Source: a bacterium (GTDB taxonomy: Bacteria; Bacillota; Clostridia; Christensenellales; Aristaeellaceae). From it: a stretch of DNA of 64,000 bases. Location of the stretch: assembly GCA_004563405.1 (NCBI GenBank), contig SFTH01000001.1, forward strand, positions 131,615-195,614, written 5' to 3'. Of the stretch, positions 33,089 through 41,166 are shown piece after piece; positions within the stretch are counted from its first letter, which is position 1; every line of letters begins with the position of its first letter. The notes beneath the pieces were generated by a model, which had not been told where the DNA came from, searched no databases, and saw only the letters and a list, made by a program, of their open reading frames with translations. Made by a program: the position numbers and the translations under genes.

Positions 33089-34375
33089 TCACAGGCTCAG
33101 TACGCCGGGCAGGAAAGTGACCAGCGGCGGGATGAAGGTGATCAGCAGCAGAATGGCGATCATCACGAGGATCATGGGGCAGATCTCCCGGATAATGTCC
33201 TTCAGGGGCGTGCCCGATACGCCGTGGGTGACGAACAGCAGCATGCCAAAGGGCGGCGTGGAGAGGCCGATCATCGTGTTGAGAACGATCATGACGCCGA
33301 AGTGGACGAGGTCGATCCCCAGCAGCTTGACCACGGGGATGACGATGGGAATGAACACCACCAGCATGGTCTGGGTGTCGATGAACATGCCGAGAATCAG
33401 GAACACGACGTTGATGATGAGCAGCAGCAGATAGCGGTTCGTGGTGATGGACAACACGAAGGCTGCCACTGCGTCCGGGATGTGTTCGAGGGTTACGCAG
33501 TAGCTCAGACAGGCGGATGCGCCGATCATGATGCCGATGGAACCGGTGGATTTCACGGTTTCCTTCAGCACAGTCTTCATCGAGGACCAGTTGAGCGTGC
33601 GATAGACGAACAGAGCGATAACGATCGTATAGAAGGCCGCAACGGCGCCCGCTTCGGTGGGCGTGCAGATGCCGGTGTAGATGCCGCCCAACAGAATCAC
33701 GGGGGTCAACAGCGCAGGAATGGATTTGAGCGTGGTGCGCCAGAATTCTCCACGCGCCAGCGGACGGCTGACAGGATAGTTGCGCTTCTTGGCGACGATG
33801 GCCACATAGACCATCAGCGCAAGGCACAACATGATGGCGGGAACCATGCCGCCCAGGAACAGCGCGCCCACGGAAGCGCCGGAGAGCAGAGAATACATGA
33901 TCATCGGGATGCTGGGCGGGAAGATGGGGCCCATGGTGGCCGAGGCTGCGGTGATGGCGCAGGAGAAGCCGTCGTCATAACCCTCGCGCCGCATGGCTTC
34001 GATCTCCATCATGCCCAGACCGGACGCATCCGCCACCGCAGAGCCGGTCATGCCGGAAAACACCAGCGAGGCCAGGCAGTTTACATGTCCCAGTCCGCCG
34101 CGTCGCTTGCCGACGATGGCGTTTGCAAAGCCGAAGACGCGGTCGGTGACGGTGGAGCTGTTCATGATCTGTGCGGAGAAAATGAACAGCGGGACGGCAA
34201 TGACGGTGTAGCTGTTAAAGAGGCTGCCCAGTATCTGGCTCGCCACGTTGGTGAGGCTCATGCCCTTGATGAGCAGGTAGACCACGCCGCCGCCCATCAT
34301 GCCGTAGGCAACGGGAATGCGCAGTACGAAGGCGAGCGCCAGAACTGCAAAGGGAACGATGGCGATCCAGCTCAC
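33089..34375 (-). CDS. TRAP transporter large permease (DctM family)
   Basis: A 428-residue membrane protein with about 11-12 helices, the Na+-coupled channel of a TRAP importer. Family motifs are VFGFANAIVGKRRGGLGHVN, FSGMTGSAVADASGLG, IGPIFPPSIPMIMYSLLSGAS-like text (TMGPIFPPSIPM), TGICTPTEAGAVAAFYT, and STPPFGMLLFV. It overlaps the small permease stop by 4 nt. A near paralogue occurs at 57873. Confidence 0.95.
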   Translation of the reverse strand: MSWIAIVPFAVLALAFVLRIPVAYGMMGGGVVYLLIKGMSLTNVASQILGSLFNSYTVIAVPLFIFSAQIMNSSTVTDRVFGFANAIVGKRRGGLGHVNCLASLVFSGMTGSAVADASGLGMMEIEAMRREGYDDGFSCAITAASATMGPIFPPSIPMIMYSLLSGASVGALFLGGMVPAIMLCLALMVYVAIVAKKRNYPVSRPLARGEFWRTTLKSIPALLTPVILLGGIYTGICTPTEAGAVAAFYTIVIALFVYRTLNWSSMKTVLKETVKSTGSIGIMIGASACLSYCVTLEHIPDAVAAFVLSITTNRYLLLLIINVVFLILGMFIDTQTMLVVFIPIVIPVVKLLGIDLVHFGVMIVLNTMIGLSTPPFGMLLFVTHGVSGTPLKDIIREICPMILVMIAILLLITFIPPLVTFLPGVLSL

Positions 34376-34884
34376 TTGGATTCCTCCTCTCTGTGTGCGG
34401 CGCGGAGCGCGCCGAGGCCGCGAATGGCCCGAACCAGCCGTCGGATCTGATGGATGCAGGTGCCGATCAGCATGATGAAGAAGGGAAAATACATCACCTT
34501 GTAGCTGATCTTCAGAACGGAGGAATAGCGACGCTGCTTGAGTATGAAGGTCAGGGTGGGATAGACGATGATGCCCATCAGCACCAGTACGATGGCTGCG
34601 CCCACAATGTCAAAGATGCGCTTGCCCTGCTCGCTGCGGGAATCGTACACCAGCGAAAAGACGATGTGTTCGTCGTCGCGCCATGCGTACAGCGCGCCGA
34701 ACATGGTCGTCCATACAAAGGTCAGGAGGCCGATTTCATAGCTCCAGGATACGGGGTTGCGCAGCACATACCGGCAGAATATCTGATAGACAAAGGTCAG
34801 GAACAGGCAGATGAAGACACAGACCGGCAGATAGATTTCAAACAGATCCAGGATGAATTGGCCGATTTTCCTGATGGTTTTCAA
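34372..34884 (-). CDS. TRAP transporter small permease (DctQ family)
   Basis: 170 residues with four membrane helices and the DctQ signature around YVLRNPVSWSYEIGLLTFVWTTMFGA, followed by DDEHIVFSLVYD. It bridges the binding protein and large permease. The long C-terminal tail is Arg/Glu-rich. It starts 78 nt after the binding-protein stop, with a stem-loop in the gap. Confidence 0.9.
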   Translation of the reverse strand: MKTIRKIGQFILDLFEIYLPVCVFICLFLTFVYQIFCRYVLRNPVSWSYEIGLLTFVWTTMFGALYAWRDDEHIVFSLVYDSRSEQGKRIFDIVGAAIVLVLMGIIVYPTLTFILKQRRYSSVLKISYKVMYFPFFIMLIGTCIHQIRRLVRAIRGLGALRAAHREEESK

Positions 34885-34920
34885 GGGAAACCCTCTCCTC
34901 TCCGCGGTGAACGGGTAATG

Positions 34921-34951
34921 AAAAGGAACCGGGACCAGCCCGATTCCCTTT
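34921..34951 (-). other. Stem-loop between TRAP binding protein and small permease genes
   Basis: AAAGGAACCGGG and CCCGATTCCCTTT flank ACCAG and pair with few mismatches. There is no U-run. A similar hairpin occupies the same place in the second TRAP operon (59757-59785). It probably protects the upstream mRNA. Confidence 0.45.
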
Positions 34952-34962
34952 CAGTCAGGCTA

Positions 34963-35958
34963 TTACTTCACGAGCGCCACGATTTCGTTGTAGAGGTCCA
35001 TGTCCCAGGTGGAGGTCATTTCCTCGTTGGAGAGATAGTACTGCTGGACGTGCTCCATCCACAGGTCGATGTCGGGCTCGATGATGGTGATGCCCATATC
35101 GCGGAAGGAGTCGGCCAGGGTCGCCTCCTGGTTGAGGACATACGCGTCGCACGCCGCGATCATGGCGTCCGCCGCTTCGCGGATCCAGCCCTGCTGCTCT
35201 TCGGTTAACCCCTGCCAGAAATCCTCGGAGATGGCGGGCCAGACGGAGGAGAGGGTGTGGTTGGTCAGCGTGATGGATTCGGTGACCTCATAGAACTTGT
35301 TGGAATCCAGCATGACCAGAGGATTGTCCTGGCCGTCGATGGTGCCGGTGGACAGCGCCAGATACACCTCGCCCAGCGCCAGAGGCGTGGGATTTGCGCC
35401 CAGCGCTTCGCCCAGGAACAGATAGGCGGTGGTGCCCGGCATGCGGAAGGTCAGGCCGGCCATGTCGTCGGGGGTCTCCACGGTCTTGCCCAGACCCTTG
35501 CGGAAGGACAGCACGCGGGAGCCGAAGTAGCAGGCACCCAGAGGACGCAGCCCCAGCGTGGCGGCGACGTCCTCGTACAGGCGTTCGCCGATTTCGCCGT
35601 TGAGCACCGCATTCATGTGATCATAATTCTTGAAGATGTAGCCGGCAGTCAGGGTGCTCATGTAGGGCATGTAGTCCATCAGCCAGTATTGGTCGGTGAG
35701 CATCATTTCCAGATCGCCGTTGGAGATGGCGTCGTATTCGGCGTCCGCCGCATACAGAGAGCCGGAGTGATACAACTCTACGCTGATTTCACCACCGGAG
35801 AGCTCTTCAAGGGTGGACTTGAAGGCCTCCATGCCGATGTACGGTGCGGATTCCGGCACGTTCTGTGTGCTGAAGCGAATGGTGATTCCCTCGGCACAGG
35901 CCGCGCTTGCGCCCAGAACCAGAATGAGACTGAGGATCATGGCGAGCAGTTTTTTCAT
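34963..35958 (-). CDS. TRAP transporter substrate-binding protein (DctP family)
   Basis: A 331-residue exported binding protein, first gene of the operon. The start at 35958 (MKKLLAMILSLILVLGASAA) follows GAGGAGG; a signal peptide ends near ACAEG, and the Cys there may be lipidated. The substrate Arg is in LTFRMPGTTAYLFLGEALG, and the second ligand loop is GTIDGQDNPL. DctP members bind C4-dicarboxylates, sugar acids or other carboxylates via this Arg. The neighbouring aldolase points to a sugar acid. Confidence 0.92.
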   Translation of the reverse strand: MKKLLAMILSLILVLGASAACAEGITIRFSTQNVPESAPYIGMEAFKSTLEELSGGEISVELYHSGSLYAADAEYDAISNGDLEMMLTDQYWLMDYMPYMSTLTAGYIFKNYDHMNAVLNGEIGERLYEDVAATLGLRPLGACYFGSRVLSFRKGLGKTVETPDDMAGLTFRMPGTTAYLFLGEALGANPTPLALGEVYLALSTGTIDGQDNPLVMLDSNKFYEVTESITLTNHTLSSVWPAISEDFWQGLTEEQQGWIREAADAMIAACDAYVLNQEATLADSFRDMGITIIEPDIDLWMEHVQQYYLSNEEMTSTWDMDLYNEIVALVK

Positions 35959-36013
35959 TTGGATTTCCTCCTCTTCATTTGTTCCGCATACATAGCGGAA
36001 ATCGGATATCTGA

Positions 36014-36042
36014 ATCATAACATACTGTAGGGATGTTGTCAA
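36014..36042 (-). promoter_or_regulatory. Promoter of the TRAP/aldolase operon
   Basis: On the minus strand: TTGACA (36037-36042), 17-nt spacer, TATGAT (36014-36019) with TG upstream (extended -10). Confidence 0.75.
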
Positions 36043-36047
36043 GTAGA

Positions 36048-36060
36048 ATTGTAGAACAAT
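36048..36060. promoter_or_regulatory. Candidate GntR operator at the TRAP promoter
   Basis: The dyad ATTGT-AGA-ACAAT lies just upstream of the -35. Its left ten bases (ATTGTAGAAC) recur with one change at 36833-36842 beside the gntR promoter, which suggests a common regulator site. Confidence 0.5.
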
Positions 36061-36085
36061 ACAGGGGTGATTGGGGGAAAATCAT

Positions 36086-36115
36086 AAAAGCGCCGCGATA
36101 TTTTGCGGCGCTTTT
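36086..36115 (-). terminator. Terminator of the GntR regulator gene
   Basis: AAAAGCGCCGC pairs perfectly with GCGGCGCTTTT around an 8-nt loop, with a U-run on either strand. It lies between the gntR stop (36135) and the TRAP promoter. Confidence 0.8.
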
Positions 36116-36134
36116 ACAAGTCCTTTAATGAATG

Positions 36135-36803
36135 TTATTCAGCTGACTCCCCGGTGTGGAAGCCCCTGGCGATGTTTTCAATGCCGAACACGATGTGGTT
36201 GTGAACCAGCTTCACCGCCTCGTCCACGTCTCCGCTGTTGAGCACCTCGATAAATCTGCGGTGTTCGTAGATGTTTTTGGGGTTGAGAATCAGGGTATTG
36301 CGGGACTGGCACAGGCAGAGCATGATTTCGGAGGAGATGGCCTCATACAGGCGCGTGAGGCGCTTACTGTCCGCCGCGCGAACCAGCTCGGCGTGGAAAT
36401 CGAGATCGGCGCTGACGTAGCGGTACCAGTCGTTGAGCAGGAAGGGATCCTGTTCAATGTTCTCCATGGCGCGTACCAGTGTATCCGGAACCACGCCGTT
36501 CTGGATGATCCTGCGCACCGCCTCACATTCCAGCATGGAACGGAAGTGGAAGATTTCGCGCACGTCGCTTTCGGTGATGGCCTTCACATAGATCCCTTTA
36601 TTGGCCTCCTTTTCGAGCAGGCCGATGTTGATCAGCTGTGCGGTCGCTTCGCGCACCGTATTCCGGCTTACGCTGTAATTGGCGGTCAGTTCCGCCTCGG
36701 TGATCTGCTGGCCCGGCTGATATTCCATGCAGTAGATTGCTTCCTTCAGCGCCGTTGCCAGCGCTTCGACCAAAGAAACAGACTTAAGCTGTTTTCGCTC
36801 CAT
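36135..36803 (-). CDS. GntR-family regulator, FCD (FadR-type) domain
   Basis: 222 residues. The N-terminal winged HTH (residues 5-70) reads ALKEAIYCMEYQPGQQITEAE and then YSVSRNTVREATAQLINIGLL. The C-terminal all-helical FCD domain has metal/ligand-site residues in the ESDVREIFHFRSMLECEAVRR, DFHAELVRAA and HNHIVFG segments. It is transcribed from its own promoter upstream of the TRAP operon, in the same direction. It probably represses both, responding to the sugar acid or its product. That role is inferred from context and the shared operator-like motif. Confidence 0.88.
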   Translation of the reverse strand: MERKQLKSVSLVEALATALKEAIYCMEYQPGQQITEAELTANYSVSRNTVREATAQLINIGLLEKEANKGIYVKAITESDVREIFHFRSMLECEAVRRIIQNGVVPDTLVRAMENIEQDPFLLNDWYRYVSADLDFHAELVRAADSKRLTRLYEAISSEIMLCLCQSRNTLILNPKNIYEHRRFIEVLNSGDVDEAVKLVHNHIVFGIENIARGFHTGESAE

Positions 36804-36832
36804 ATGAATACCCCAATATCTATCATTGAATC

Positions 36833-36842
36833 ATTGTTGAAC
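36833..36842. promoter_or_regulatory. Second copy of the candidate GntR operator half-site
   Basis: ATTGTTGAAC differs from ATTGTAGAAC at 36048-36057 in one base. It lies next to the gntR -10, so autoregulation is plausible. Confidence 0.4.
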
Positions 36843-36843
36843 T

Positions 36844-36873
36844 ATTATACAATATTCGGCATTTGCGTGTCAA
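36844..36873 (-). promoter_or_regulatory. Promoter of the GntR regulator
   Basis: On the minus strand: TTGACA (36868-36873), 18-nt spacer, TATAAT (36844-36849), about 40 bp upstream of the start. Confidence 0.75.
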
Positions 36874-36972
36874 GTCTGAGCTTCGGAGCGAAGGCGGATT
36901 CTCCCGGCCCCTTCCCTTTGCGGCGGGGGTATGGTATACTGTTTCCAGTCATTGAAAAAAGGGAGGAAGCCC

Positions 36973-37863
36973 ATGCTCTTTGCCATACTTGCGATCCTGT
37001 CCTTTGCGCTTCAGAACACCTGCTGCAAGGAATACGGAAACCGCTATCCCAACACGGTGTACGCCCAGGCGGTGATGATCTTCGTGTCCCTGTCGGTGGT
37101 CGCGGCCATCATGGCGGCGATGGGCGGCGCGCAGCCGCTCACGCCCCGGGGCTACCTGCTGGCGCTGGCCTTCGGCGTGGCGTTCGTGGTCACGCTGGCG
37201 GGCATGACGATCGCCATGAACAGCGGCCACATGGGCATCACGCTGCTGATTCAGAATTCCTCACTGCTGATCCCGACGGTGTTCGGCGTGCTGGTGTGGC
37301 ACGAGAAGCTCACGCCGGTGAAGGTGCTGGGCATCGCGCTGATACTCGCGCTGCTGGGCCTGAGCGCCGGAGACGGCGAGGCCGCGGCGGGCAACGTGAA
37401 AAACTGGAACCGCAGGCGCTGGATCATTGTCACGGCGGTGGCCTTCCTGGGCGACGGCGTACTCGCGATCCTTCAGGGCATGATGTCCCGGGAGTGCGCC
37501 ACCACCTCCTCCGTGAACTTCACCTTCTGGACGAGCGTGTTCAGCGTGGCGGTGTCCGCGCTGCTGATCGCCTTCTACCGCCTGCGCGGGCAGCGGCTGC
37601 GGATGATCGTGGACCGCCGGGAGCTGGCCGTCTTCAGCGGCCTGTGCGCGGGCATCGGCGTGGGCACGGCGGGCGGCAACTGCTTCAGCATCCTCGCGCC
37701 CACCCGGCTCTCCAGCGTGGTGTTCTTTCCCCTGCGCCAGGGCGGCCTGGTGCTGGTGATGTGGGTCGTGGGCGTGCTGCTGTACCGGGAAAAGGTCAGC
37801 CGCCGGGGCCTGATCATGCTCGCCGTCGGCCTGCTGGGCCTGGTGCTGCTCAACCTCGGCTGA
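36973..37863 (+). CDS. EamA/DMT-superfamily transporter
   Basis: A 296-residue membrane protein with about ten hydrophobic helices in two similar halves, the drug/metabolite transporter arrangement. The start MLFAILAILSFALQNTCCKE at 36973 follows GGGAGGAAG. TGGTATACT at about 36931 could be an extended -10. Conserved patterns are GMTIAMNSGHMGITLLIQNSS in the first half and SSVVFFPLRQGGLVLVMWVVGV in the second. These proteins export or import small metabolites; the substrate cannot be judged. The next gene is a regulator in the same direction 117 bp later. Confidence 0.85.
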   Translation: MLFAILAILSFALQNTCCKEYGNRYPNTVYAQAVMIFVSLSVVAAIMAAMGGAQPLTPRGYLLALAFGVAFVVTLAGMTIAMNSGHMGITLLIQNSSLLIPTVFGVLVWHEKLTPVKVLGIALILALLGLSAGDGEAAAGNVKNWNRRRWIIVTAVAFLGDGVLAILQGMMSRECATTSSVNFTFWTSVFSVAVSALLIAFYRLRGQRLRMIVDRRELAVFSGLCAGIGVGTAGGNCFSILAPTRLSSVVFFPLRQGGLVLVMWVVGVLLYREKVSRRGLIMLAVGLLGLVLLNLG

Positions 37864-37979
37864 GGCGCGATCGGGAGCGAAGGCGCGCGCGCCGGAAAAC
37901 AGGGCAAGTCAGATCAAGCGCAGCTGCGGCGGAGCGTGTATCCTGAATGCAGACGGATCGAAGCGGGAGGCGAGGGCAA

Positions 37980-38951
37980 ATGTACGAGTGGCGCAGGCAG
38001 ATTCAGGCGGTCGTCGACGAAATCGACGCGTGCATCCGCAACCACGACGACGAGGCGCTGACGCTGCGCGCCCTATCGCGAAAGCTGGGCTACTCCGAAT
38101 ACCACACCACCCGGAAGTTCCGGGAGATTTCGGGCATGCAGTTCCGGGACTATCTGCGCAGGCGGAGGCTGGCCTTTGCGCTGAAGGAGGTGCGCGACGG
38201 AACGCGCAGTCTTCTGGACATCGCGCTGGACTACGGCTTTTCCTCCCACGAGGCCTTCACCCGGGCGTTCCGGGCGGCCTACGGCGTGACGCCGGGGGAG
38301 TTCCGCAGATCTCCGCGGCCCGTGGTGCTGCGCACGAAGATCCACCCCTTCGACCGCTATCTGTTGGGAATGGAGGAGATTGGCATGGTGAAATCGGCGC
38401 AGGAGGTTCAGATTTACTTCGTTACCATCCCCGCGCACCGGTTTTTGCACATCGAAAACCGGGAGAGCAACGGTTACTGGGACTTCTGGCAGAAGCAGAA
38501 TCAGATTCCCGGCCAGGACTACGAGACCATCTGCGGCCTGCTGGACAGCGTGAAGGGCAAGCTGGACGACAACGGCGGGAGCGAGGCCAACTGCGGCAGC
38601 GGCCAGATCATGGCCTACATCAACGACCCGACGGGCCGTCTCTGCGACTGGGGCTATCTGCGCACGGAGTGCTACGGCGCGCGCCTTCCGGCGACTTACA
38701 GCGGCGAGATCCCGCCCGGGATGCTCCTGACGGACGTGCCCGAGGGTGAGTATGTGGTCTTTGAGCACGGGCCCTTTGACTACGAGCAGGAGAACCGCAG
38801 CGTGGAGGAGAAGATCGAGCGCGCCATGGCGGAGTTTGACTACGCCGCCGCGGGCCGCTGCCTGGACATGACGCCTGGAAGAATCATGTACTTCTATTTC
38901 AACCCGGAGCAGTACTTCAAGTACATCCGCCCCGTGCGCCGCCTCCAGTGA
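37980..38951 (+). CDS. AraC-family regulator with C-terminal GyrI-like ligand domain
   Basis: 323 residues. The AraC HTH is at the N-terminus (about 10-115): LRALSRKLGYSEYHTTRKFR then LDIALDYGFSSHEAFTRAFRAAYGVTPGEFR. The C-terminal half (about 140-320; VTIPAHRFLHIENRESNGYW, VPEGEYVVFEHGPF) resembles GyrI/Rob-type small-molecule binding domains. This order, HTH first, is like Rob/BmrR-type stress or drug sensors. GGGAGGCGAGGG precedes the ATG. It may control the upstream EamA transporter; that is inference from adjacency. Confidence 0.85.
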   Translation: MYEWRRQIQAVVDEIDACIRNHDDEALTLRALSRKLGYSEYHTTRKFREISGMQFRDYLRRRRLAFALKEVRDGTRSLLDIALDYGFSSHEAFTRAFRAAYGVTPGEFRRSPRPVVLRTKIHPFDRYLLGMEEIGMVKSAQEVQIYFVTIPAHRFLHIENRESNGYWDFWQKQNQIPGQDYETICGLLDSVKGKLDDNGGSEANCGSGQIMAYINDPTGRLCDWGYLRTECYGARLPATYSGEIPPGMLLTDVPEGEYVVFEHGPFDYEQENRSVEEKIERAMAEFDYAAAGRCLDMTPGRIMYFYFNPEQYFKYIRPVRRLQ

Positions 38952-38978
38952 TGCAGCGCAGAACGGGAACCCCATGAA

Positions 38979-39010
38979 AGAGCCGCCGGACGCTCTCGTC
39001 TGGCGGCTCT
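38979..39010 (+). terminator. Hairpin after the AraC/GyrI regulator
   Basis: AGAGCCGCC pairs with GGCGGCTCT around a 14-nt loop, 27 nt after the stop. It lacks a proper U-run, so efficiency is uncertain. Confidence 0.5.
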
Positions 39011-39060
39011 GACTGTCGAAAAAACCCAGGAAAGTGCGAAAGGGCTTCAGCCCTTTCGCA
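39011..39060. repeat. Dispersed 50-bp repeat, copy A
   Basis: Starts with GACTGTCGAAAAA and ends in the hairpin TGCGAAAGGGC-TTCA-GCCCTTTCGCA. A diverged copy of the whole unit is at 51616-51666. The 22 bases from 39055 also resemble 13488-13509 (19 of 22 identical). It follows a gene end, as such repeats usually do. Confidence 0.6.
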
Positions 39061-39067
39061 CATCAAT

Positions 39068-39103
39068 CGCACCCGGCGGCGTGTACGCCGGGTGCGGGCG
39101 ATT
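39068..39103 (+). other. GC-rich hairpin with trailing U-run
   Basis: CGCACCCGGCG pairs perfectly with CGCCGGGTGCG around a 7-nt loop, followed by GGCGATTTTT. It may be the effective terminator for the upstream regulator or part of the repeat element. Confidence 0.5.
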
Positions 39104-39122
39104 TTTACGGCGGAAAACTTCA

Positions 39123-39142
39123 TTTTCCAGAGGGAAAATCCG
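39123..39142 (+). promoter_or_regulatory. Candidate PucR operator motif upstream of pucR
   Basis: TTTTCC-AGAG-GGAAAATCCG. The same arms occur as TTTTCC-CC-GGAAAATCCG just before the permease -10 (41093-41110). It lies about 270 bp before the pucR start, beyond the 90-bp repeat, so control of pucR itself is doubtful. Confidence 0.35.
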
Positions 39143-39149
39143 TACCTTG

Positions 39150-39239
39150 CAGTCTCCGCGCCCGGAAATCTTTCAGGATTTCAGCGGAGACTGGAGGGGG
39201 TGGCTGTGGCGGGGGAGAGACTCCCCCGTCCACCAGCTT
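39150..39239 (+). repeat. Dispersed 90-bp structured repeat, copy 1
   Basis: This 90-bp block recurs in inverted orientation at 63911-64000 with two mismatches. It contains nested dyads: CAGTCTCCGC with GCGGAGACTG, AAATC with GATTT inside it, and GGGGGAG with CTCCCCC. It has no ORF of its own. It looks like a non-autonomous REP/MITE-type element. Confidence 0.8.
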
Positions 39240-39319
39240 TATGCGCGCCCTTGCGTGCGCGACGGGAACGGGAGGAAGCGCATGCGGCCGCCTCTCCTTC
39301 GCGCGCGCCGGCCTGGGCC

Positions 39320-39348
39320 TTGCGGCGCGGGCCGGGACGTGTTACAAT
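39320..39348 (+). promoter_or_regulatory. Promoter of the PucR regulator gene
   Basis: TTGCGG (39320-39325), 17-nt spacer, TACAAT (39343-39348) with TG upstream of the -10. Confidence 0.65.
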
Positions 39349-39391
39349 GGACGCAAAGTATTGGCCGAAGGGACAAAAGGAGCGGGTGCAG

Positions 39392-40987
39392 ATGAGCATA
39401 TGTGTGGCGGACGTTTTGAAGCTGCCCTCCATGCGCGGCGCGCGGGTGCTCGGCGGGGCGCGAGGACTTGCGAGGGTCGTGTCCTCCGTGTCCGTGCTGG
39501 AGTACGCCGAGGTGAACGGCGTGCAGCGGGAGCTGATGAAGAACATCGACTTCGTGGGCAATGAGCTGGCCATCACGGGCTTCATGAACAATCCGGACGA
39601 CGTGGAGCTGCAATGCGAGAACATCCAGCGCATGTCGGAGGTGGGCGAGGTCGGCCTGATTCTGTTCTATGTGGGCGTGGTCATGAAGCGGGTGGACGGC
39701 CGCCTGATCGAGGTGGCCGACCGGCTGGACTTTCCGCTGATCTGCATGCCGGAGGGGCGCATGAACCAGCGCTACAGCGAGGTAATCTGCGAGGTGATGG
39801 AGCTGATTCACCGGGATCAGATGAGCAGCGCCAGCCTCGTCACGGAGCTGCTGGACCAGGCGGCCAGTCTGCCCGCCCACCAGCGCACGGTGGACAGCAT
39901 GCTGCGCATCCTGGCGGACCGTCTCCACGCCTCGGTGGTGCTGATGGACTCCGACCGGCGGGTGCTCAACGAGGCCGCCTGGCCCCGGGCGCTGAGCGCT
40001 TCCGTCAAGGAGGAACTGCTGCGCGCGGCGTTTCCGACCCACGCGACCTGGAACCGCCACGCGCAGCTGAACATGAGCATCTACCGGGACGGCATCCAGA
40101 CCCAGGACGGACACGCCATGGACATGCTGATCTTCCGGGAGGGCGAGGCGCTGGACGTGGTGCGTACCCGGGAGGCCGTGGAGGTGGTGCAGCTGGCGGT
40201 GAGCATCTGGTCCGGGCGGCACGACCGCATCGTGGTGGGCGAGCTCGTGCGGGCGATTCTCCAGGACGAGCCGCTGAAGATGCGCCGCCTGGCGGACATC
40301 TTCCATGTGGACATCGCCTCCATCAACTCCATGTGGATCCTCAGCGGCGCGGAGCCGGCGGACCGGGCGAAGCTGGCGGAGCTCACGGAGGCGGTGCGCC
40401 GGGAGACGCAGATCTATTCTCCCTCCACCATCGCGGACGTGTACGACGGCGCGCTGGTGGTGTTCATGACCGGGCCGGGCAGCATGCAGGACATCCGCGC
40501 CCTGACGGACGCCCTCGTCCACCTGCCCGGGGAGCGGGGCGTCCGCGCGACGCTCACCCGCTGCCACGCGCTGAACACCACCACCCGGGTGCGGGAGGCC
40601 TTTCTGGCCCATCAGGCGGGCCTCGCCCCGGCGAAGCGCATCTTCCCCGGGAGGAATGTGTTTTCGCTGGAGCACGTCGTCTTTGCGCGGCAGTGCCAGG
40701 AGCGAATCGAGCAGGGCGAGCGCGCGGTGGAGGAGGCGCTGCGCAGCCTGGGACCCCTGCGCCCGGGGGACGCCGGGGCAGGGCTGCTCTCCACGCTGGA
40801 GTGCTTTCTGCTGGACGCGGAGATGAGCGTCACCCGGACGGCGGAGCAGCTGTACCTTCACAAGAACACCGTCAAGTACCGCCTCCAGCGCATCGCCGAT
40901 TCGCTGGGCTTCGTGCCCGGGGACTTTCCTCAGACCATGCCGCTGTACGCGGCCTGCGCCCTGAACCGCCTGCTTCGGCGGGAGTGA
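39392..40987 (+). CDS. PucR-family transcriptional regulator
   Basis: 531 residues. The ATG at 39392 (MSICVADVLKLPSMRGARVL) follows AAAAGGAGCGGG; the open frame upstream runs through the 90-bp repeat and is discounted. The N-terminal PucR domain (about 1-125) includes GARVLGGARGLARVVSSVSVLEY. A GAF-like middle region and the C-terminal HTH_30 domain (about 470-530; MSVTRTAEQLYLHKNTVKYRLQRI) complete the family layout. PucR-type proteins control purine or pyrimidine-ring catabolism. It is followed by a terminator and then the permease-DUF917-HyuA operon it likely controls. Confidence 0.9.
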   Translation: MSICVADVLKLPSMRGARVLGGARGLARVVSSVSVLEYAEVNGVQRELMKNIDFVGNELAITGFMNNPDDVELQCENIQRMSEVGEVGLILFYVGVVMKRVDGRLIEVADRLDFPLICMPEGRMNQRYSEVICEVMELIHRDQMSSASLVTELLDQAASLPAHQRTVDSMLRILADRLHASVVLMDSDRRVLNEAAWPRALSASVKEELLRAAFPTHATWNRHAQLNMSIYRDGIQTQDGHAMDMLIFREGEALDVVRTREAVEVVQLAVSIWSGRHDRIVVGELVRAILQDEPLKMRRLADIFHVDIASINSMWILSGAEPADRAKLAELTEAVRRETQIYSPSTIADVYDGALVVFMTGPGSMQDIRALTDALVHLPGERGVRATLTRCHALNTTTRVREAFLAHQAGLAPAKRIFPGRNVFSLEHVVFARQCQERIEQGERAVEEALRSLGPLRPGDAGAGLLSTLECFLLDAEMSVTRTAEQLYLHKNTVKYRLQRIADSLGFVPGDFPQTMPLYAACALNRLLRRE

Positions 40988-41029
40988 AGTCCCTGCGGCG
41001 GCTTCGTAGCGCGAGTTTGCTGCCTGCGC

Positions 41030-41073
41030 GCGGCGCGGCTTTGTCCAAAAGGACAAAGCCGCGCCGCTTTTTT
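41030..41073 (+). terminator. Terminator of the PucR gene
   Basis: A 17-bp perfect stem (GCGGCGCGGCTTTGTCC) with loop AAAA and six U. One of the strongest terminators in the window. Confidence 0.95.
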
Positions 41074-41092
41074 CTGCCGCGCAGATAAATAC

Positions 41093-41117
41093 TTTTCCCC
41101 GGAAAATCCGCTATAAT
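41093..41117 (+). promoter_or_regulatory. Promoter with candidate PucR operator, permease operon
   Basis: The dyad TTTTCC-CC-GGAAAA (41093-41106, extending to ATCCG) sits where the -35 should be; TATAAT is at 41112-41117. The -35 itself is poor, so the promoter may need an activator bound at the dyad. Confidence 0.55.
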
Positions 41118-41166
41118 TCTTTCATTCCAGATCCGGTTCTTCCGGAAATACGAGGGGGATAGGAAA

